From assembly GCF_018991925.1 (NCBI RefSeq), contig NW_024735416.1, positions 1 to 64,000 of the forward strand: a stretch of 64,000 nt of DNA, given 5' to 3'. Made by a program: the position numbers and the translations under genes. The notes beneath the pieces are model-generated. The model had not been told where the DNA came from. It did not search any database and saw only the letters and a list, made by a program, of their open reading frames with translations. This document shows positions 1-11,200 of the stretch, in pieces (the stretch's first letter is position 1; each line of letters opens with the position of its first letter). Source of the stretch: Homarus americanus (Eukaryota; Arthropoda; Malacostraca; Decapoda; Nephropidae).

Positions 1-54
1 CAGTCTTGACTGCGGCTTCAGCTTGTCCATTCGCCTGGGGGTAGTGGGGCGAGG

Positions 55-3000
55 TCACGACATGACGGACTCCCCAACGGTCCATGAAGTCTGGAACTCG
101 TGGCTGGTGAACTGGGGTCCTCCATCAGTCCTGAGGCGGAGGGGAACACCAACTTCTCTGAAGTAATGTCTGAAATTCCGGATGGTAGCATTAGCCGTTG
201 TATCACTACCACAGGGGACGACAACAGGCCATCCAGACAATCGGTCGGCAATGACGAGGAAGGACTTCCCTGCCACTGCAAAGAAGTCGGCCGACACAGA
301 CTCGAAGGGTCTTGAAGGGTTATCGTCGCACATTAAAGGTTCCTGTTGCTGGCTGGGTTGCAGAGTTTGGCACGGCTCACAGGCACGGACGGTACTTGCA
401 ATGTCCGAGTCGATTCCGGGCCAAAATACAGTCTGCTTCGCCCGTCGCTTGGTGGCCTCCACTCCTCGATGGCTGTCGTGAAGGCGGGTCAAGGTACGGC
501 GGCGTAGGGCAGCAGGAATGACTACTCGTGGACCATACAAGACGAGGTCTCCGTCACAATAGAGGTCCTCGCGTATCTTCCAGTACGGGAGTAGCGATTC
601 ATGAAGGTCGTATCGGTTAGATGGAAATCCCTGGGACACACAGTCGACGAGCCGGATGTAGGAAGGGTCGGCCCGGGCTGCGGTGCGGAGATCTTCAAGG
701 GTCTTGTCTGCATCCGGTGCTGTAGACTCTTCTGATGTGAAGACGGCCTTCAATGAGACTACTGACTTGAGGGATGCAGCAGCTGTAGAACACAACATCT
801 CGTCCTCTGGGGTGGGGCGACTGACAGGGGCGCGGGACAGGGCATCTGGGATGCACAGCAGCTTACCGGCACGCCACACAGCCGTGAAGAGATAAGGCGA
901 GAGCTTCTCTTTCAAACGTTGAAGGCGAGGATTCTCTACTGCATCCAAAGAGTAGTGATTGATAATAGGTATAAGAGGGCGATGATCCGTGAAGAGGGTG
1001 AAGTGCTGAAGTCCTATCATGTAGAAGCGGCACTTCGCCATCGCCCAGACAACAGCCAACATCTCCAGCTCAATCATGGCATATCGGGTCTCGGCGTCCG
1101 TCAGGAACCGGGATCCACACTGAATTAAGCGGAGTTGTCCACCGCCATGGTCCTGCAGAAGGGCGTAACCAACGCCGTAGAGTCTGGAGGCGTCAGTCTG
1201 GAGGACGGTGGGTAGGGCTGGGTCGTAACAGGCGAGGACAGGTGGACTTAAGAGGGCCTGCTTGACTCGCTGGAAGGCCTCTTGATGATCTGGGGTCCAC
1301 AGGAATGTCCTCCTGGGGCTCAGCAGGGGGCGTAATGGCTGGGCTGCGGCGGAGATGTCAGGTGAAAATTCAGCCAGCTGATTGACCAGACCCAAAAAAG
1401 AACGGAGGTCTGTCAGGTTGGCAGGGGTTGGAAAATCCCTGATTCCACTTAATTTCTCCGGGTCAGCTGCGATACCTGATGCTGAGAGAGTGTACCCACA
1501 GAAGTTCACTGATGGTGCGGCGACTACAAACTTGTCAGCGTTGAGGGTAATCCCGTACTTTCGACATCTGGTGAGAACTTCATATATTCGGGAGAGGTGG
1601 GCACAGTAGTCCTCGTCATGGAGTAAAATGTCATCAACCACCTTGACACAATTCGTGACTCCTTGAAGGGCCGCGTCACCACGTTGACAGAATGCATCGC
1701 CCGTAGCGGCAAATCCCATGGGGCCTCTGCAATACTGATATCTTCCATATGGTGTGATGAATGTAGTCAAATGCTGGTCTTCTTCGGCCAACTCGATCTG
1801 CCAATAACCACATAAGGCGTCCATCGTTGTAAAAAACTTCGCCTTCGGGTCCACATTTCGAACAGCTGCGAAGGGTGTGGGTGAAGGGTGGGCTGGACGG
1901 GAAACTTGCTGGTTAAGTTTTGACAGATCGGTGGTGATCCGTACTCCACCACGAGGTTTGGCGACGGGGACGAGAGGGTGGCACCAAGGTGAAGGTTCGT
2001 CTCCGGCCGGCTTGATGATTCCCTGAGCAACCATGGAGTCAAGCTCTTGTCTAACTAGCTCCTTGTAGGCGTGAGGAATCAAACGAGGGGTGTGGATGGC
2101 AAAAGGTGTGGCACCATCCTTAAGATGAATCTTCATAGGTGGACCCACCATCGGCTTGAGTGGTGTGGATCCCAAAGATTTCTTCGTAACCAACACGTCA
2201 GCAAACTCCTTGAGAAGGTAAGCTCTTGCATCAGAAGGGGACGTGTTAGTAGAGATAGGGAGTTCCTTCAACCTGTTGACATGGGTGACCTTTAAAATAG
2301 GTTTGGGGAATTCCTTGGAAATAATGGCCAACTCTTGACAATGGCCATATGATAAAAGCGGAGTCGGGATCCCATCATGAACTTCAATCCGGGCTGAGCA
2401 AGACTGCTTACCAAAGGTAAGAGTAGCCCAGAAAGATCCCAAAGCTGGAGCCATCTTGGAACCATCAGCTGTCAGTTTCGTTGTCTGAGGAGGGGGCTGT
2501 AGGTTGCTCCGGGGTATTCCCAAACTTGCTAAGTGTTGTGGACCAATTACTGAGACGTCAGCACCGGTGTCAGGTAACATCTGAAGACTGGATGACAAGT
2601 TACCGTGAGAAATGACGACACTGATGTGCTGGGGCGTCATGTCTGTGGAACAATGTACACGACGGCAGGAACGACTGGACACAGCGTCTTGATGCTTGCC
2701 AGAAGGAGGGGGCGTGCCAGCACTACCTGAGGATGACTTCTTGGATCCTTGGTGGTGTCCTTTCTGTGTCTTCTTACAACAACATTTGTCATAATGGCCC
2801 ACACGACCACAAAGTCTGCACTGAACTTTGCTAGCAGGGCACTTGACTGTGTAAGCCCAGTGACCCTGACGGTCGCAACTTCTGCACACGCTTTGAGCAG
2901 CTGGGCACTGGGAGGCATCATGCTGTCTCGTGCAGCTGTTACACAAAGCTGCTGCTGAAGGTGTAGCTGGAGGGTTAGGGGTGGGGTTACCTTGCTGCTT

Positions 3001-4092
3001 CTTACCCTTTCTGTAGGAAGACACCGCCCTCACCTGGTCAGGTTGTGAACGTAAAGCTGAAGTCGCACACCTGGCGGCCTCGTACGCTCGACATTTTGTA
3101 ACTACATCTTGAAGGGAGGAAGTGGGGTCAAGTGAAATGAGACGCTGAACTAGCTCTTCATCTCGAATACCCGTTAAAATAATTGTCTTGAGTTGTGTCT
3201 CTTCACAGACTTGAGAATTTCCAGGACAAACATCAACTTCCTCTGAACATCTCTTGAGTCTTACAAAAAATGCATCAAAAGATTCTCCATCAAGCTGCTT
3301 ACATTGGAGGAGTTCTCTTCTAAGTGCTTCGTTGCGCTGTCCCTTAACATGTTCCTGTAACTTGTCAAGCTCGGCCTCTACAGTCAGAGTTGTCGTAGGA
3401 GGCACTTGAAGTGTGTGCTCGAGAGTACGTTGTGTCTCTAAGGACAAGCACATACAAAGCTGTATCATCTGTTTAGGCTGTGGTAAACTTAACAGGTCAA
3501 CCATTGTTGCATAGTCTTGCCAACGTCGATGCCATTCCCGAAATATCTGATAAGAAGCGTCAGACTTCAGAGAGGGAGGCGTTTGTGCTGCAGCCTTTTG
3601 AGGAATTGTTGAATCGACTCTGGGAAATGAGGTACCAGTACCTCTAGTCGTATCAGCATTAGTAGTAGCAGAGGAATCTTGTACAGTAGATCGTTGTGGG
3701 GAGGCTAACAGGGAAATCAAGACTTCAAATCTGGCTTGATCCTCTCTTCTTCTCAGGTCATCCTCACTTCTACGTATATCTTCTAGTTCTCTGCGTCTTT
3801 GTTCATCTTCGTGGCGTCGTCTTTCAGACTTTCTGTACCGAATTTCTTCCTCTTCTCTCCTTGCAACATAATCCTGGCGTCGAGAAGTTTCCATCCACTT
3901 AATCAGTTGAAAGAGATCTGTGGACGCAGGCACCGCAGGAGAGCTTGCTCGTGACGAACAAGGAGATTCTGTGGGTGATTGGGCGTTGTCACTGTGGGGA
4001 GCGTGGGGCCTGAGTGTGGGTGGGGAGAGGTCTCCCAAGCTTAAACTCATAACCCCGTCGTCCAGGGTATCATTTTGATCCCTGTGAGACAT
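55..4092 (-). CDS. Gag-Pol polyprotein of a Ty3/Gypsy retrotransposon (frameshifted in integrase)
   Basis: A frame of 1345 codons. It encodes capsid and replication enzymes of an LTR retrotransposon. Visible in order: a highly charged R/E-rich coiled-coil-like stretch at about residues 65-140; Gag; CCHC-type zinc knuckles at about 384-441 (for example CRLCGRVGHYDKC); aspartic protease DTGADVSVIG near 507; RT with VVDDILL near 818; RNase H beginning LQTDAS near 966 with FTDHRPL after it; integrase zinc site with HRGVEA and CEPC near 1200-1230; integrase core TDGGPQF near 1324. The frame then ends, but the next reading frame carries the usual continuation of the integrase core through to base 1, so a one-base loss lies around 85-95. 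Start chosen at 4092 because it is the first ATG of the open frame after the leader. Gag and Pol share one frame. Confidence 0.92.
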   Translation of the reverse strand: MSHRDQNDTLDDGVMSLSLGDLSPPTLRPHAPHSDNAQSPTESPCSSRASSPAVPASTDLFQLIKWMETSRRQDYVARREEEEIRYRKSERRRHEDEQRRRELEDIRRSEDDLRRREDQARFEVLISLLASPQRSTVQDSSATTNADTTRGTGTSFPRVDSTIPQKAAAQTPPSLKSDASYQIFREWHRRWQDYATMVDLLSLPQPKQMIQLCMCLSLETQRTLEHTLQVPPTTTLTVEAELDKLQEHVKGQRNEALRRELLQCKQLDGESFDAFFVRLKRCSEEVDVCPGNSQVCEETQLKTIILTGIRDEELVQRLISLDPTSSLQDVVTKCRAYEAARCATSALRSQPDQVRAVSSYRKGKKQQGNPTPNPPATPSAAALCNSCTRQHDASQCPAAQSVCRSCDRQGHWAYTVKCPASKVQCRLCGRVGHYDKCCCKKTQKGHHQGSKKSSSGSAGTPPPSGKHQDAVSSRSCRRVHCSTDMTPQHISVVISHGNLSSSLQMLPDTGADVSVIGPQHLASLGIPRSNLQPPPQTTKLTADGSKMAPALGSFWATLTFGKQSCSARIEVHDGIPTPLLSYGHCQELAIISKEFPKPILKVTHVNRLKELPISTNTSPSDARAYLLKEFADVLVTKKSLGSTPLKPMVGPPMKIHLKDGATPFAIHTPRLIPHAYKELVRQELDSMVAQGIIKPAGDEPSPWCHPLVPVAKPRGGVRITTDLSKLNQQVSRPAHPSPTPFAAVRNVDPKAKFFTTMDALCGYWQIELAEEDQHLTTFITPYGRYQYCRGPMGFAATGDAFCQRGDAALQGVTNCVKVVDDILLHDEDYCAHLSRIYEVLTRCRKYGITLNADKFVVAAPSVNFCGYTLSASGIAADPEKLSGIRDFPTPANLTDLRSFLGLVNQLAEFSPDISAAAQPLRPLLSPRRTFLWTPDHQEAFQRVKQALLSPPVLACYDPALPTVLQTDASRLYGVGYALLQDHGGGQLRLIQCGSRFLTDAETRYAMIELEMLAVVWAMAKCRFYMIGLQHFTLFTDHRPLIPIINHYSLDAVENPRLQRLKEKLSPYLFTAVWRAGKLLCIPDALSRAPVSRPTPEDEMLCSTAAASLKSVVSLKAVFTSEESTAPDADKTLEDLRTAARADPSYIRLVDCVSQGFPSNRYDLHESLLPYWKIREDLYCDGDLVLYGPRVVIPAALRRRTLTRLHDSHRGVEATKRRAKQTVFWPGIDSDIASTVRACEPCQTLQPSQQQEPLMCDDNPSRPFESVSADFFAVAGKSFLVIADRLSGWPVVVPCGSDTTANATIRNFRHYFREVGVPLRLRTDGGPQFTSHEFQTSWTVGESVMS

Positions 4093-4570
4093 GCCGACAG
4101 CTTCTGTACTCTATCTGTGCAAAAGACCGGGTCAACCCCTCGTAATCTATGCACAGAATTACAGAAGCCTAAAGTAATTCGCAAGAATTTAATATAAGGT
4201 GGGCCATTGAGTGCGTGTGTGTGTGTATGGCTCGTTGCCGGGAGGCTTGGCGCGCGCTGGCAGCTGGGCAGAGTCGCGCACTGAACCGAAGTTGTCCTCA
4301 GTTACCCAATGACCGGAGACGAGAGTGCACGTACTGCTGGACAAGCTCCCTCAGTCATCTGACTGCAGTTTGCACAGACAATTCTGATTAAAATACACAA
4401 CACAGCACTTCACAAAACACTTCACTTCACAGCACAGCACTGTACACAGCATAGCACTTCACAACACTGTAAGTCCTGAAGCTTGTAGTCTGGCTGTAAA
4501 TCCTTGAAGCTGAAGACGAGACGCCATTAACACAGTCCGGCGGGAAGGCTTAGTCCTCTGAATCTCACTG

Positions 4571-4588
4571 AGAAATCTCACTGCGCCA
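4571..4588 (-). other. Candidate primer-binding site of the Gypsy element
   Basis: On the minus strand the leader contains TGGCGCAGTGAG, which begins like the tRNA-Ser-type primer sites (TGGCGCAGTCGG) of some insect Gypsy elements. It lies about 30 bp inside the candidate LTR end instead of directly next to it, which weakens the call. A search of the 3' 18 bases of arthropod tRNAs would decide. Confidence 0.4.
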
Positions 4589-4617
4589 TCTATGTTTGTC
4601 TTTGGTACCCCCAAAAT

Positions 4618-4793
4618 GTTCTACACTACTGAGGGTATACACAAACACTTATTATCTTGAAAATAGGTTCTTATTCTCGTACGGGAGATATACAGGGGAA
4701 CTAATAAGACAGAGCACTTCCACACCTTAAGGACTGGTGATCTTCACTCTTTGTATCACTGCGCGCTGGCATGTACAGATGCCAGCATTCACA
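4618..4793 (-). repeat. Candidate 5' LTR of the Gypsy element
   Basis: On the minus strand this 176 bp block starts TGTGAATGCTGGC and ends GTAGTGTAGAACA, giving the TG...CA ends expected of an LTR, between the leader and the ASPH intron. It includes a TATATC motif and a hairpin (GCTGGCA/TGCCAGC). The partner LTR lies outside the window, so neither boundary can be confirmed; 176 bp is short for a Gypsy LTR. Confidence 0.45.
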
Positions 4794-5041
4794 AGCTGAA
4801 TACATAAAATGTAAATATGATAATTCACATACATAACATGGTGCATAATAAATGGAAATATTACATTGGATTAATACATGTTCTGTAATACTTTACTATA
4901 CATAATTAATAGAGTAATATAAGAATACACAGCTTAAGGTACTACTTCGTGTCCATATTATACACTATGTATTTTCATACTCATAAATTTTATTGTACAT
5001 GCTGTATCTATAATGTGAAATTTCCCTCCATTCCCTTTTAG

Positions 5042-5209
5042 GTTCATTATGGATTTATCCTGAAAAACACTTACAAAAATAACTCCGGTGGAGCTTTGTA
5101 CATGCTGAAAGGAATTGAAAGTGGAGCTGAGGGAACGGATGATGGGCGCTTCTACTTCCACCTTGGTGATGCACTACAGCGTGAAGGGAAGGTAGAAGAG
5201 GCATACAAG
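5042..5209 (+). CDS. ASPH: ASPH exon (TPR end)
   Basis: 168 bp, 56 codons, phase 0 at both ends. Preceded by TTCCCTTTTAG and followed by GTATGA. Encodes VHYGFILKNTYKN through REGKVEEAYK, the last TPR-like helices of the family. Confidence 0.95.
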
Positions 5210-8200
5210 GTATGATTAACAAATTTGTGAGCACCATTTTATGGCCTTTCTTTACTCTTACATGAATTTGCTAAGATACCTGATGATATGGGGTCCTGGT
5301 TGTCTTCAGGAAAATTTGAAGCAAGTTCTATGGCTGTATGACATTAACTGTATTATAGAAATCAAGTAAAAACCTAAGAGACCCAGAAATAATACCTTTT
5401 CTAACTTACTGCAGTCCATAAAAAAGGATAGCAACTGATGAGCAATTCATTGGAGGCTGAGAGCTAAAAGTCGGCCACTGTCATACTACTGTGTATGTAT
5501 TGGCAGTCCAAGTGAGCTATAAAATGGGATGTTTGTTCAAATCCTCAATTGCCAGTCACACTTCCTGCTATTTTGATGTCTTCTCAGATGACTCTGCATT
5601 GTTGTCAGCTTAGTGCTCCCTTTATGTGTTTCTTATAGCTGTGCACTAATACTACACCTATGATGTATTTATTATTTTGCAAGAGTGTTTTCAATTAAAT
5701 GATGACCTTGTTGAAAGTTAAATGGTCAATGATCTTCAACACTGCCCAGCATAGTGTTGATGTTAAACAGTGTGTAAATCATTTTTGCTTTGGCCTAAAG
5801 CTTCTAAGAAGATCTTCAGGTTTCTGAAATGGGTTTATTTTGAAACCAGTTATCAGGGAAATTCCTTTTTGGGTGTGCATGCTTGTTAACCCTCCTTATT
5901 GTAAGTCTGATCTACTTGTAATACAGCAAGTCCTCGCTTAACGTCGGGGTTATGTTCCTGAAAACACGACGTTATACGAAACAACATTAAGAGGATCAAT
6001 TTCCCCATAAGAAATAAATAAAATATGGGAGTTACGTTCCTGAGCTTCCATTTGCCCCATGAATACAGAAAATTATTGCCAATTCTATGGAAAATAGTGC
6101 ATGCATATACAACTACTGTACTAAGTTTGTACGGGTACTCACCAATGGGCGGAGGTGTCTGGTGGGTAGTGAAGAGGAAGAGGAGGGTGGCGGGAGCAGA
6201 GGAGGAGGGTGGCGAGTCACTGAGACTCTGCGGCTGCCTCCTCCTCCTCCTGCGCTGACTGGGGCTCCTCCGCCACTGCTTGCTCCTCCACCCGTTGATT
6301 CTGGTCCTCCATCCACATTGCCAGCAACTTTTCCACCTTCTCTATCACAGTGCTTCTAGTACGAGTTGTCTTAGTAGCACTCAAGAGAAGAACCACTTCC
6401 AGCACTAACTTTAATCTTGTCAGCGTTGGTCTGGATAGTACGCACCATTGTGGGGGTTAGACCAAGCACAGCAGCTATGTCCACAGCACATTCCCCCTTT
6501 TTCAAAACGGGCTAATGCATCCATTTTCATAGCCAGGGTAATGGTCTTATGTTGCCTCTTCACTAGTAGCACTTGATGGGTACTTGGAAGCCATTTTGAA
6601 TGGTTAGAGTACAGTTTTAGAGCAACAGCACTTAAGCACACACGAATGAAGTTAAGACATAACAAAGACTGGCTTGGCATCGCGTGGGGACACTGCGACG
6701 TTCCGCAAGTGAGGGCAGCGCGCCGAGCCGAGAGAGCGTACCACGGCCAGATGAGAGCGGGTGATGCGCCGTAAAAGTAGTCCCTGACGACACAAAATGA
6801 CGTAGTATCCAATCACCAGGAAGTTAAACGAATTTTAGGTCTCAAAAAGTTTAGCGACGTAGTACCGAAGCAACGTTAAGCGGGACGACGTTAAGTGAGG
6901 ACTTACTGTATTGCGGATTTCCTCATACAACAGCCTATGACAGGAATTTTCTCTCATATTTTGACCAAACTACTTTTTTTCTTGCACTTTGAATTTAAGG
7001 GGTTTAACCAATTAAGTATTTCCAGAATAACAAAAACACCAAAAGGTCACTTTGGAAACCGATAGTTGGCGAGTAATTAGCATTGATAAAATGTCATTAA
7101 AATCTTCTAAGCAACAAGTAATTACCCAACAATCAAATTGTTAACCTTAGATTCAATCAGCATGTTTAGGAGTACAGGTATCTATACTGTGATTTTTAAC
7201 AAAATCCAATTTTGGGCCATGAGTTAGGGCTCCACCCTCTTGATTATCACCCATTTTGCCTAGTAATTTTTACAGTACTGTACAGTACTTGTAACCGAGT
7301 TGTTTCGACCCAAAGCAGTGTGGGAATTTAAATAGTTAATTGGCGATTTGGCGGCTATAATTCGGCTATAATTTTTCAGGGAATATATACTCATCCTTAA
7401 TGGGTGAATATTAATACAGTGATATCCCCTTTAGCTGGAACAATTGGTGCAGAGCTCTTCCGGGAATGAGAGATTTCGGGGGTAAAGAGACGATTCTCTC
7501 AAAGCCGGAAAAAATCCCTCATCCCTGGAATTTTCCGGGTAACGGAAAAATTTTATCGGTAGTTCCAGAAATTGCCCATTACATCATCGCTTAAACCTGG
7601 AAAAATATCCCTCATCCCCGGAATTTTTTGGGTAACGGAAAAATTTTCTCAGAATCTTCAGAAAATGGGCCTGATTTTCATCTCTCAAACCTGGAAAAAA
7701 ACTCCCATCCCCATAATTTTCCAGGTATCGGAAAAAATTTGTGGAATTTTTCGGAAAATCATTACCAAAGCCGGAATTTTCCAAAAAATTCCGGCTTTGG
7801 GAATGATTTTCCGAGAAAATTTCAATTCAAGCCATCAGAGAGTTCTGGGTTTGAGGGATTCCGGCGAACGGAGATATTACTGTAATGGATTTGCGGTCTT
7901 CAAGAAAGGAAGGGAACGTTTGCCTCTTGCTCTCGATTTCCTTGATGCTAGGCAGAAAGGAGTGATTTTTAGCTGGCCACAGCTAAGAGGCAGGATATGT
8001 TTCCAAGGGGGATGGTGTTCCTTAGGTTTATTGTCCAGACTTGATGGCCATTCTTGTACTGGTTTATAGTTAGTGTACAAATCATTCCTGAATTCATGTA
8101 ATATTGCATAATTATTTGTAGCAGAAGTTTAATTTATTACTACGCATATTTTTTCTTCAGATATATGACCGTGCAGTAGCGAAAGGACTGTTTCTAGGCA

Positions 8201-11200
8201 GGTACCAGCGGTCTCTCTACAATGTGGATAGGCTCTCTTCAAGACCCTTCTGGACCCCGGAACAGACCACATATCAAATGTTCTTCAGGTGTGTATATGA
8301 GCATGTGGGATAAGTCGTCTCTGAGGGGGTCCAGGTGTTTGAACCTGACAAGAAAGTTGTCGTTCAGAGCCTTTATACAGACATTTCCATAAATTATTTA
8401 ACTAGCACATAAGTGCCTCAGAAATTTTTCTAGGGTAAGGCTAAACAAAAATCAGAGAGCCAGGCCATAAAAAATGGTGGTGATAGAAGCAAGTGGAGTG
8501 TACAGTAGTGTTAAAAATGTAGACTTCCACTTTTTGATAGTAGTTTTCCTACCCTTTTAATTTTCTCTCATTGACATGATGTGATGGACCAGACATAGTG
8601 AGATAAGATGGACCGGACACAAAGGTTGCGTCGGGGGCCACGCCCTTTGCCTGTGTAGATTCAGAATGATATATGACAGTGCAATACCCAAACTAAATTT
8701 TAGCTTTGATCATTTGTTTGGCATCTACACATGTATTAAACTTTCTCTTATCATATGCTTCATTTTATTTGTCGTTTCTGTACCTCTTTACCCGCCCTTA
8801 CAAAGGTGGGAAAAATTAAGATAGTAAAATGGTAGTCTGTTCGTGAATGGAGAACTTCACTAGTACAAAAAGATCGATGAAAGTATGATACCAGGTATAT
8901 GATATAACTGTTTCATCTCTTTATGTCCAGTGAATTGTGATATCGTACCAAGTTATTTTGGTATTATGTATTATATAAAGAAATTTAAAAGGAAGAATAG
9001 CAGACTGCCAGCCACCTACCACAATTGTGCAGTATCTGTAATGATCCACCAAAATGTCAAGTTATCCACCTTGGAAAGCATAACCATTCATTCTGTTGCT
9101 TGTTAGGTGTAGAATACATTAATGCTCAGTCATCACATGAGAAAGTGTGTTCATACCAAGGGCAGGTTTTAGAAGGTTTTACAAGTGAAACTTTATTTAC
9201 AGTACAATACTATGTTTTTTATAGTTTATAGCAACCCAGTACTGTATATTATAATGCATATAATGTACTAGGTAATTTTCCTACTATCATCTTAGTATTT
9301 ATAGACATGGGGCCTTCCTAGTAAATGTAAGGAACATTGTTGGGCAAAGGATATTTAATTTTTTTCTTTCTTAGGCTTTTTGCGTAACATGGAAGATAAT
9401 TAAAATTGACAAAAAATTCCTTTGAAAACATAGTATGGTATTGCTAGGTGATCTTACCAATATGCAAAACTCCAGCCAGTCCCATGGTACAGCTTACCAT
9501 ATAGATATGTAATCAAAGTTGTCATTCATCACCAATGTTTTACAGCCATTTTTCACACTTGCAACCCCTGTATTACCACATATGATGATTGTAAACAGTT
9601 TTATAGATTCCCCTAATTTTTTACAGGAAGCTCGAGGAAAATTGGGAGGCCATACGTGATGAGGGTGCAGCACTACTAACAGCTCCACCTCAAGATGGTT
9701 TTCGTCCCGAGGCAGAAAATCTTAGAGATGTGGGAGATTGGAAACAATATGACTTGTTCACTCGGGGTCGCAAGATCACAGCTAATTGTGTAAAGGCCCC
9801 CAGAACATGTTCTTTGATTGAAAACTTCCCACCAGCTGCTGTTTGTAAAAGAGGGCAGGTATGCATTTATTTTTATTCATGTTGTCCAATGAAAAAGTAG
9901 AATGAATGGAGAGCAAATAAGGGGAAGGACGTACAGTATTGAATCAGAAAAGGATAAGAGTGTAAGTATCATGTGTTTTTATTAGGAGTTTATTTATTAT
10001 GCATATAAGCCTTTTCTTGTTGGCAGGATGCTAGTCCACTGAAGGTTTGTTTTGGCATTGGAAATTGCACCCTAGAGTACATAAATATGGCTATATCTGT
10101 ATGCTCAAGGGTTGGTTGATCTAATGACCATTCACTTGCAGGGTAGCTATGAGAATAAGATATATACCAGGATAAGAATATGTGTGTGGCATTTATTGAT
10201 GTGGAAGTAGCATATAGACTAGACTCAATAAAAAAATAATGAGAATTGTTAATACATGTACAGAACAATAGAGAAACTGTTGAATGGTGTTCCCAAGTTT
10301 TTTAGTGTGATAGTGAAGCATTTGTTAAGGGAGTCTCAAAAGATGAGAACTGGTTCCTTGTGAAAGTTGGACTGTATCTAGGTTGTTCAGAATTTATGTG
10401 GATGGAATGGTAACAGATGAAGACAAGTAAAGTGGAAAAGATGCAAATTTGATTGATAAAAGATGGGGATACATAATGGGATGTAAGACAGCTTCCGTTT
10501 TAAGATGACACTATGCATGAGGGTGATTCTGAAGAAAAAAAAGTTGCATATGTTAGTTTGGACGTTTGTGTGTAGTGAGGAGATTGATGGGTAAATATGA
10601 AGAAAAAAGATGAAAATAAGAAGAGAATGGAGATGGAGGGCAAGGTTGAATGTCAGCATGAATGGAGGTGTCTGGGATTGGATGTGTCAATAATGGACAG
10701 CGAGCGAATGTTGAGTCAGACTTGCAAAGGAAATAGAAAATAATCATTGCTTTGAGAAATGTATAGACAGAATTGTATCAAGGAAGGTTAAGATTAAGAT
10801 GTATAGAGGAACAGTTGAGTTTGACAGTGATACCTTGGATATAAAAATAAGAAGCAAGCTGGAAATGGCAGAAATTATGTGCTCAAGTTAAATTGGATTG
10901 TATAGGATGTAAGAATATATAAAAAGCAAAAAGATAGGAAAGTGAAAGTGGTGTTAGACATAGCTGACATGAGCTTGCTTTGGTCTTCTTGACATTTACA
11001 GGATAGAGAATGAAAGATAACTAAAAAGTGTAATACTGTATATAAGTGGATGGTAGGAGAGGGAGGGGAAGACTTTGGCAGTGAAAAGATGGGGTGAAGG
11101 AGGGACCAGATGATAAGGAATGGATATCCAAAAAGCATGACATTGAGTGGATTTTGGGGACAGATTCCTCCTGATGAATGATATAGGGTTCAATTGAAGC

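Larger units (their letters stand above)
1..4793 (-). mobile_element. Ty3/Gypsy LTR retrotransposon, antisense in an ASPH intron, truncated by the window edge
   Basis: The minus strand reads, from right to left, a candidate 5' LTR (4793-4618), an untranslated leader with a PBS-like site, and one long gag-pol frame (4092-55) that runs off the left edge. Protease, RT, RNase H and the start of integrase occur in the Gypsy order. The next ASPH exon begins 248 bp to the right on the opposite strand, so the element sits in an ASPH intron in antisense orientation. No env-like frame is visible, but the 3' part is outside the window. The long frame suggests a fairly recent insertion; it is nevertheless broken near the integrase active site. 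Confidence 0.9.
5210..8160 (+). other. ASPH: ASPH intron carrying a Tigger-like element and a hairpin repeat cluster
   Basis: Intron bounded by GTATGA and TTTTTCTTCAG. It contains the TIR element at 5924-6908 and the AATTCCGG-type repeats at 7490-7812. I see nothing coding in the rest (5210-5920 and 6910-7480). Confidence 0.85.

Noticed and set aside
1..4793. Endogenous retrovirus (with env)
   Set aside because: No env-like frame is visible and the domain order fits an ordinary Gypsy retrotransposon; the 3' part is outside the window, so this stays open.
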